In this document: positions 6,422-10,282 of the stretch, one piece after another
Position numbering within the stretch: the stretch's first letter is position 1
Layout: every line of letters begins with the position of its first letter
Assembly (NCBI GenBank): GCA_031278755.1
Contig: JAITJV010000177.1
Span: 1-10,282, forward strand
Reading direction: 5' to 3'
DNA length: 10,282 nucleotides
From: Treponema sp.
Lineage (GTDB): Bacteria > Spirochaetota > Spirochaetia > Treponematales > Breznakiellaceae
The notes under the pieces: model-generated
Database searches by the model: none
What the model was told of the DNA's origin: nothing
Seen by the model: the letters and a program-made list of their open reading frames with translations, nothing else
Made by a program: the position numbers and the translations under genes

Positions 6422-7449
6422 CGGCGGCCGCCTGACGGGGCGCCTCCCAGAATCGCGGCAATCTCAAGAACCGCGTCCGCAAGCCGCGGCCCGTAGCGGT
6501 AAAGCCTGTCCGCGTTTACCACGGCGATACGGCCGTTTTTTACCGCGGGGATCTCCCGCCAGCCGGGACGCAGGGCAAAGCCTTCGGGCCGCCCGTGATC
6601 ATCACCGGTGAGTATCCATTCGGGCCTGCGGAGCACAACTTCTTCGCCGCTTACAAGGGGCCAGTCCTTTTCAAGATCGCCAAAAATATTAACGCCTCCC
6701 GCCCTGCTCAGGGCTTCGCCGACAAAGCTGCCTTTTCCCGCGCTGATAAGCGGTTCTTCGGAAAGCTCCCAGTACACGGACGGTCCGGCTCCTTCCGCGT
6801 AAAGCAGGGCGGCTTTCTCAAGTTTCCCCTTCATGACGCGCACCGTTTCATCCGCCCCTTCCGCGCAGCCCGCAAGCAGTCCTATGGTTCGTATGACGCC
6901 GAAAACGTCTTCGAAGCCGCGGGGTTCAACGGCAAAGGCGGGAATTCCAAGGTTTTCAAGAAGGGCGAGTATGCGGCCGTGCATATCGCCTGAAATGACA
7001 ACCAGATCGGGTTTCAGCGCGGCAATGCGTTCCATGCTGACGGTGGCCCCGGCAAAGCCCCCCACGCGTATCCGGTCCCGGGCTTCCGGAGGATAATTAC
7101 AGTATTCGGTAACCCCCACAACCCGTTCGCCCGCCCCTATGGCAAAGAGTATCTCCGTTACGCCGGGGCTGAGGCTCACGATGCGCCGCGCCCCGCCCTC
7201 ATACGGACTAAACGCGCGTCCCAACACATCAACCGGCGTCCCGCCGGCGCCTGCCCCGCCGCTGTCGGCCCTGTCGCCGCCTGCCCCGCCGCTGTCGGCG
7301 CCGTTGGCTCTGTCAGCGCTGTCGCCGCTTACCCCGCCGGCGTCAGGCGTCCGGCCTTCGGCCGCGCCGTTCCTTCCCCCGGGGCCGCAGCCTGAAAGGA
7401 TCAGAACGGCGATGAGAAAGGAAAAAAAACGAACCGGCATACGTTTCAT
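6418..7449 (-). CDS. Periplasmic-binding lipoprotein of a cobalamin/haem/siderophore ABC importer
   Basis: This 343-residue protein is the substrate-binding component of the importer. A lipoprotein signal peptide ends in LILSGC (Cys21 as the lipid anchor). Residues 22-72 form a Gly/Ala/Asp/Ser-rich linker containing a duplicated ten-residue unit (ADSGGAG...). The binding domain (about 73-335) is of the BtuF/FepB fold: RIVSLSPGVTEILFAIGAG at 89-107, VGVTEYCNYPPEA at 111-123, VGGF at 129-132, LKPDLVV at 145-151, and a C-terminal YGPRLADAVLEIAAIL at 319-334. The YCNYPPEA motif is common in cobalamin- and iron-complex-binding proteins, so the substrate remains open. The ATG directly follows a predicted promoter with an overlapping palindrome. 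There is no good Shine-Dalgarno sequence. Confidence 0.9.
   Translation of the reverse strand: MKRMPVRFFSFLIAVLILSGCGPGGRNGAAEGRTPDAGGVSGDSADRANGADSGGAGGDRADSGGAGAGGTPVDVLGRAFSPYEGGARRIVSLSPGVTEILFAIGAGERVVGVTEYCNYPPEARDRIRVGGFAGATVSMERIAALKPDLVVISGDMHGRILALLENLGIPAFAVEPRGFEDVFGVIRTIGLLAGCAEGADETVRVMKGKLEKAALLYAEGAGPSVYWELSEEPLISAGKGSFVGEALSRAGGVNIFGDLEKDWPLVSGEEVVLRRPEWILTGDDHGRPEGFALRPGWREIPAVKNGRIAVVNADRLYRYGPRLADAVLEIAAILGGAPSGGRR
7248..7299 (-). repeat. Two direct copies of a 30-bp unit encoding the lipoprotein linker
   Basis: Bases 7251-7269 and 7281-7299 are identical over 19 bp and spaced by 30 bp, with the three bases just below each copy (7248-7250 and 7278-7280) also matching. The unit encodes ten residues starting ADSGGAG. 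A more diverged third copy can be traced around 7319-7340. The repeat is in frame, so gain or loss of a unit would only change linker length. Confidence 0.75.
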
Positions 7450-7456
7450 TTTATCC

Positions 7457-7469
7457 GATCATAATGATC
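7457..7469. promoter_or_regulatory. 13-bp palindrome over the importer -10 box, candidate operator
   Basis: GATCAT (7457-7462) and ATGATC (7464-7469) are perfect inverted copies around a single A. The site covers the whole -10 hexamer of the importer promoter, so a bound repressor would block RNA polymerase. The sequence recalls the GATAATGAT half-sites of Fur boxes. Candidate regulators are Fur-like proteins or the DtxR-family protein encoded at 3535-3900. The binding protein is inferred. Confidence 0.45.
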
Positions 7470-7486
7470 CCGGAGGACAGGCACAA
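7458..7486 (-). promoter_or_regulatory. Candidate sigma-70 promoter of the importer operon
   Basis: On the minus strand TTGTGC (7486-7481; only TTG matches the -35 consensus) is followed after 17 bp by TATGAT (7463-7458; five of six -10 positions). The -10 ends 8 nt before the ATG at 7449, the same geometry as the rep promoter. The weak -35 would suit a regulated promoter. Confidence 0.5.
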
Positions 7487-7500
7487 GGGCGGAAACGCCC
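7487..7500. other. Small hairpin between truA and the importer genes
   Basis: GGGCG and CGCCC form a perfect 5-bp stem with a GAAA loop as read on the plus strand (TTTC on the minus strand). It lies just after the truA stop and abuts the -35 of the importer promoter. The minus-strand continuation is ttgtgcctgt, not a T-tract, so it is at best a weak terminator for truA. Confidence 0.35.
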
Positions 7501-7513
7501 CTGACGGAAAAAA

Positions 7514-8293
7514 TTATTCCCGGTAAAATTCAATTTTCCAGAGCCACAGCCCCTGGGGCGGCAGAGTGGGTCCCGCGAGGGATCTGTCGCGGGAATCAAC
7601 AAGGAGGCGGAATTCGGCCGGTGAAATTCCCAGCGTTTCGCACCGGATCATGGTTCCCGCAACCGAACGCGCCATTCGCAACAGAAAGGCGTTGGCGCTG
7701 ATCTCGAAGACCAGCTTCCCGCCTTCGAAAAAAAAATACGCGGCCCTGATACGCCTGCTCCGGGATTTAGATGTATCTCCCGATCCCGCAAAAACCGAAC
7801 AGTCGGTCTCGCCCAAAAGTTGCCGCCCGTAAGTGTTTAAAAGATCAAGACGCGGGCGGCGGCGCAGGAAAAAAGAATAGCGCTTCTCGTGGGGAAGGGC
7901 TTCCCCTCCGCAGATAAAATAATACCGGTAGGTCCGCATGGCCGCGTCAAAACGGGCGTTAAAATCCGGCAGCGTTTCACGGGCTTCAAGGATGCGCACA
8001 TCGGGGGGAAGAAGGCTGTTCAGGGCGGGGACAAAACGTCCCGCCGCCATGCGCCGTATGCCGGTACGGAAATTCGCCGCCTGCCCCGCCGCATGTACGC
8101 CCGCGTCGGTACGGCCCGAACCGGTAAGGCGCACCTCCTCCCCGTGCATGCGCCGCAGGGCGTCCTCTATTTCGCCCTGAACGGTACGGCGTTCTTTCTG
8201 CCGCTGCCAGCCGGAAAAATCGGTTCCGTCGTAAGCTATCAAGAGGCGTATGTTGCGGCTTCCCGCGGCGCAGGGCGCGATCTCAGAGGTCAT
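7514..8293 (-). CDS. truA: tRNA pseudouridine(38-40) synthase TruA
   Basis: This 259-residue enzyme converts uridines 38, 39 and 40 in the tRNA anticodon arm to pseudouridine. Signatures: LLIAYDGTDFSGWQRQ at 17-32, LTGSGRTDAGVHAAGQ at 56-71 with the catalytic Asp63, and the C-terminal core motif ANAFLLRMARSVAGTMI matching the family's FLYxMVRxIVGTL-type segment. The frame is open upstream to 8533, but those extra 80 residues lie inside the DUF2225 gene and look nothing like TruA. The ATG at 8293 gives MTSEI...RLLIAYDGT and a normal length. It overlaps the DUF2225 stop by 11 bp and has no clear Shine-Dalgarno sequence, suggesting translational coupling. Confidence 0.95.
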   Translation of the reverse strand: MTSEIAPCAAGSRNIRLLIAYDGTDFSGWQRQKERRTVQGEIEDALRRMHGEEVRLTGSGRTDAGVHAAGQAANFRTGIRRMAAGRFVPALNSLLPPDVRILEARETLPDFNARFDAAMRTYRYYFICGGEALPHEKRYSFFLRRRPRLDLLNTYGRQLLGETDCSVFAGSGDTSKSRSRRIRAAYFFFEGGKLVFEISANAFLLRMARSVAGTMIRCETLGISPAEFRLLVDSRDRSLAGPTLPPQGLWLWKIEFYRE

Positions 8294-9143
8294 CTGTTTC
8301 GTTGAGTTCTTTGTTGATGGCGTCATAAATTTCCCGGGCGTGTTCCAGAAGAGGGCCGGGTTTGTCCTTCGATGATTTTCCCATCCCGAAGATCTTTGCG
8401 ATGGTGCGGCGGGCGTCTTCCAGCGAAGAAATACGCTGGGCGGAATTCGCCGCGGGGCCAAATTTATAGCGGAGATAGGCGCAGAGGTAAAGGACGCCTT
8501 CGTAGGAATAATTTTTGTCCGTATCCGGGCCAAAGGCCTTCATCGCCGAAAGGGTTTCCTTCCCCGACTGTTCAAGACGTATCGCCTCGTTATAAAGAAA
8601 CTGGGCCTTGCGCCTGAAAAGCAGGGCAAGCCAGTCATAATTCTCTCCGGAATTTTTTTTATCAAGTTCGTCAATGAGCCAGGCGGCCCTGAGGCTCGCC
8701 AGCCCCTGCTTAATCGTGGGAGATGCGTCCTTGCCGAAAAAATCGTAACACCGGAGAAGGAGGTACTGGGAAGCCGCCCCCTCAATAAGCCCCCGGGGCT
8801 TGCTGAAATCAGCTCCGGGGAAAACAAGCTTCGTGTCGGCGACGCGCCGCTCCCTGTCTTCCATCGCGCGTTCCCTGCTTTTTTCGGGAAGCTGTTCAAA
8901 GTCCGCATCCATGGCGGCAAACCAGCATTCGGGGCAGACCATCGCCTGATAGACCAGCGGAAAAACCTCCCCGTATTTTGCCGAAGGCTCATACAGGCGG
9001 TGGAGTTCATCGGTAAGATTACCGGCGATGAGCCTTCCGCCGCCCGAAAGCAGTTCTTCCTTGCGGAAACGGGAATCGCATACCGGACAGGTAAATTCTT
9101 TTTTTGAGACAAACGATACTTTAAGATCCTTCTCGTCGCTCAT
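8283..9143 (-). CDS. DUF2225 family protein with N-terminal zinc ribbon
   Basis: This 286-residue protein has no assigned reaction. The N-terminus carries two cysteine pairs, CPVC (Cys19, Cys22) and CPEC (Cys70, Cys73), which should bind one zinc ion as a zinc ribbon. The rest (about 85-286) is predicted to be mostly helical, with stretches such as ASQYLLLRCYDFFGK and KAQFLYNEAIRLEQSGKETL that resemble TPR-like hairpins. It matches the DUF2225 family, which I recall from spirochaetes and Firmicutes. No signal peptide or membrane segment is visible, so it is likely cytoplasmic. The ATG shares ATGA with the acpS stop and is preceded by GGGAG at a 6-nt spacing. Its position between acpS and truA suggests a housekeeping role, possibly as a scaffold; this is inference. 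Confidence 0.8.
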   Translation of the reverse strand: MSDEKDLKVSFVSKKEFTCPVCDSRFRKEELLSGGGRLIAGNLTDELHRLYEPSAKYGEVFPLVYQAMVCPECWFAAMDADFEQLPEKSRERAMEDRERRVADTKLVFPGADFSKPRGLIEGAASQYLLLRCYDFFGKDASPTIKQGLASLRAAWLIDELDKKNSGENYDWLALLFRRKAQFLYNEAIRLEQSGKETLSAMKAFGPDTDKNYSYEGVLYLCAYLRYKFGPAANSAQRISSLEDARRTIAKIFGMGKSSKDKPGPLLEHAREIYDAINKELNETDDL

Positions 9144-9529
9144 ACGGAACTCCCGGAAGAATCCTCAAGCACAACCATGGCAATCGCATTGTCCCTTTCA
9201 TGGGTAAGGGAAACATGCACCCGGGACGCCCCGCTTTTCGCAAGCGCCTTTCTCGCCGTACCGAACAGCGTTATCTCCGGCCTTCCGTTATGGTTGTTCA
9301 CCACCCTTATATCCTTGAGTACTATGCCCACAAGCCCCGTACCCAGGGCCTTTCCAAAAGCTTCCTTGGCGGCAAAACGGGCCGCGAGTGAAAGATCCAT
9401 GCCCTTTCCCCTGGAAAGGGCGGAAGAAAGCTCGTCGGGATGAAAGTAACGTTCCGGAAGCCCGGGAATAGTATGCCACCGGGCAAACCGGTCTACATGA
9501 ACAACGTCCACCCCTATACCTACAATCAT
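9140..9529 (-). CDS. acpS: Holo-[acyl-carrier-protein] synthase AcpS
   Basis: This 129-residue enzyme transfers 4'-phosphopantetheine from coenzyme A to the serine of apo-acyl carrier protein, switching on fatty-acid synthesis. Family hallmarks are GIGVDVVHVDRF at 4-15 (Asp8, magnesium ligand), AARFAAKEAFGKALGTG at 49-65 (Glu56, the second metal ligand), NGRPEI at 81-86 and VHVSLTHERDNAIAMVV at 104-120. Length is normal for the small trimeric bacterial form. The start ATG overlaps the stop of the YbbR-protein gene (ATGA), and its own stop overlaps the DUF2225 start (ATGA), so it sits mid-operon. Confidence 0.97.
   Translation of the reverse strand: MIVGIGVDVVHVDRFARWHTIPGLPERYFHPDELSSALSRGKGMDLSLAARFAAKEAFGKALGTGLVGIVLKDIRVVNNHNGRPEITLFGTARKALAKSGASRVHVSLTHERDNAIAMVVLEDSSGSSV
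9150..9154 (-). promoter_or_regulatory. Ribosome binding site for the DUF2225 gene
   Basis: On the minus strand GGGAG lies 6 nt before the ATG at 9143 and inside the end of acpS. It supports that ATG as the start. Confidence 0.6.
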
Positions 9530-10282
9530 GAGCCGCCGCCGTTTTTCTCGACTGCCGTTACCGTTACGTCAACTTCCTGCGGCTCCTTCCGTACAAGATT
9601 GAACGACGAAGGCAGATTCACGCTTACCGGCAGTGTATAGACGCCCGGCCCGGAAAGAAGGGAACAGTCCACCGAAAGGAAATTTTCAGGCGGAACGAAA
9701 CTGTCCAGTTCGCTTTGCAATCCTTCCACGCGGACGCTGCCGGTTTTAAGGGCAAGGTCCGCGGCGAAGCGGGGATCCAGCCCGTTTACTTCAATGGGAA
9801 CGGCGTCTATGCTGCGCACCGGCACCAGCTTGCGGACAAAACCCCGGAATTCGGTAGCGCCCGTTCCGTGTATGGTAAGCAGAGGATCCCTGTTGAGTAT
9901 ATTCACGACGACGGAAAAATCCTCGGTTCTGCCTTCCAGATCAATAAAGTCGGTGTACAGTTCCGATATGCCTTCCAGTATACTCATCGGACCCTCTACC
10001 GCCGCCTGCGCAGGACTGAGCGTATGGGATACAAGATCGTAGCCTGTTCCCAGATTCCCCCGTAAATTTGCCGTGAGGGGCAGGTATTTGCTTATCTTTC
10101 GATCCAGCTCAAGCAAAATCTCAACAGGCTCTACGGAAATTTCCAGCGGCTCCACTCCCGCGGCGGTTCCCTTTTTACGGACCTGCACGGGGGCGCGGTA
10201 AGAACCTTCGGCGCTGTAATTACGAAGATCGACGTAAGGCACTAAGTCGTCTTCAAGAATAGGCAAGAGGCTGTTGGCGTCC
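9526..10282 (-). CDS. YbbR-domain (CdaR-like) protein, 5'-truncated by the window edge
   Basis: The frame runs off the right edge, leaving 251 C-terminal residues. A TTG at 10266 is in frame but reads as an internal leucine of a continuing coding sequence (DANSLLPILEDD), so it is not taken as the start. About two and a half YbbR repeats are seen. The first ends with VDLRNYSAEGSYRAPVQV and ISVEPVEILLELDRKISKYLPL. The second spans NLGTGYDLVSHTLSPAQAAVEG, FIDLEG and the following strands. The third runs from VNGLDPRFAADLALKTGSVRVEG through VDCSLLSGPGVYTLPVSVNL. YbbR proteins (CdaR in Firmicutes) are normally anchored by one N-terminal helix and regulate the diadenylate cyclase CdaA, usually encoded just upstream. 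The helix and any cdaA gene would lie outside the window. The stop overlaps acpS. Confidence 0.88.
   Translation of the reverse strand, partial: DANSLLPILEDDLVPYVDLRNYSAEGSYRAPVQVRKKGTAAGVEPLEISVEPVEILLELDRKISKYLPLTANLRGNLGTGYDLVSHTLSPAQAAVEGPMSILEGISELYTDFIDLEGRTEDFSVVVNILNRDPLLTIHGTGATEFRGFVRKLVPVRSIDAVPIEVNGLDPRFAADLALKTGSVRVEGLQSELDSFVPPENFLSVDCSLLSGPGVYTLPVSVNLPSSFNLVRKEPQEVDVTVTAVEKNGGGS

Noticed and set aside
7422..7429. Homopolymer of eight T in the lipoprotein signal-peptide codons as a phase-variation switch
   Set aside because: Eight bases is short for phase variation, and an even longer run lies in the housekeeping gene truA, so there is no specific signal.
7450..7513. Cobalamin or other riboswitch in front of the importer
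   Set aside because: The gap is only 63 bp, whereas a cobalamin riboswitch needs roughly 200 nt. The promoter sits directly before the ATG, leaving no leader.
8294..8533. N-terminal extension of truA by 80 residues
   Set aside because: The added residues have no TruA similarity and lie inside the DUF2225 gene. The internal ATG at 8293 gives normal length and N-terminus.

Overview
The window is 10.3 kb of densely coded bacterial chromosome. Gene content and order suggest a spirochaete, most likely in the Treponema / termite-gut 'Treponema' group (inference, moderate confidence). Supporting signs are a lipoprotein-type solute-binding protein, a Rep-type helicase, a short DtxR-type regulator, the run YbbR protein - AcpS - DUF2225 protein - TruA, moderately high GC, and leucine codons dominated by CTT. 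No phage, insertion sequence, CRISPR array, tRNA or rRNA was found. All intergenic gaps are under 70 bp.

Left half (plus strand, 2-4660): a 5'-truncated six-repeat TPR protein; rdgB (dITP/XTP pyrophosphatase); rep (superfamily 1A DNA helicase); a DtxR/MntR-family metal-dependent repressor; and an NSUN-type RNA cytosine-5 methyltransferase whose start overlaps the repressor's end. rep and the repressor each have a sigma-70-like promoter in the short gap directly in front of them.

Right half (minus strand, read right to left, 10282-4644): a 5'-truncated YbbR-domain (CdaR-like) protein, acpS, a DUF2225 zinc-ribbon protein and truA, all joined by short overlaps. A 63-bp gap with its own promoter and a 13-bp palindrome follows. 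Then comes a three-gene ABC importer of the cobalamin/haem/siderophore class (binding lipoprotein, FecCD permease, ATPase), joined by 4-bp stop/start overlaps. The two halves converge and overlap by 17 bp, and a nearly perfect 24-bp palindrome in the overlap may serve as a shared terminator.

Working together: most genes are housekeeping functions (nucleotide-pool cleaning, DNA unwinding, tRNA and RNA modification, acyl-carrier-protein activation, probably c-di-AMP control). The accessory theme is metal or cofactor uptake: a regulator with a DtxR-like Cys-Glu-His ligand set sits in the same locus as an importer whose promoter carries a palindrome. The most notable non-coding pattern is that all three gap promoters place their -10 hexamer only 8-9 nt before the ATG, with no Shine-Dalgarno sequence, which predicts leaderless or nearly leaderless transcripts. 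I see no clear new defence or mobile system here.
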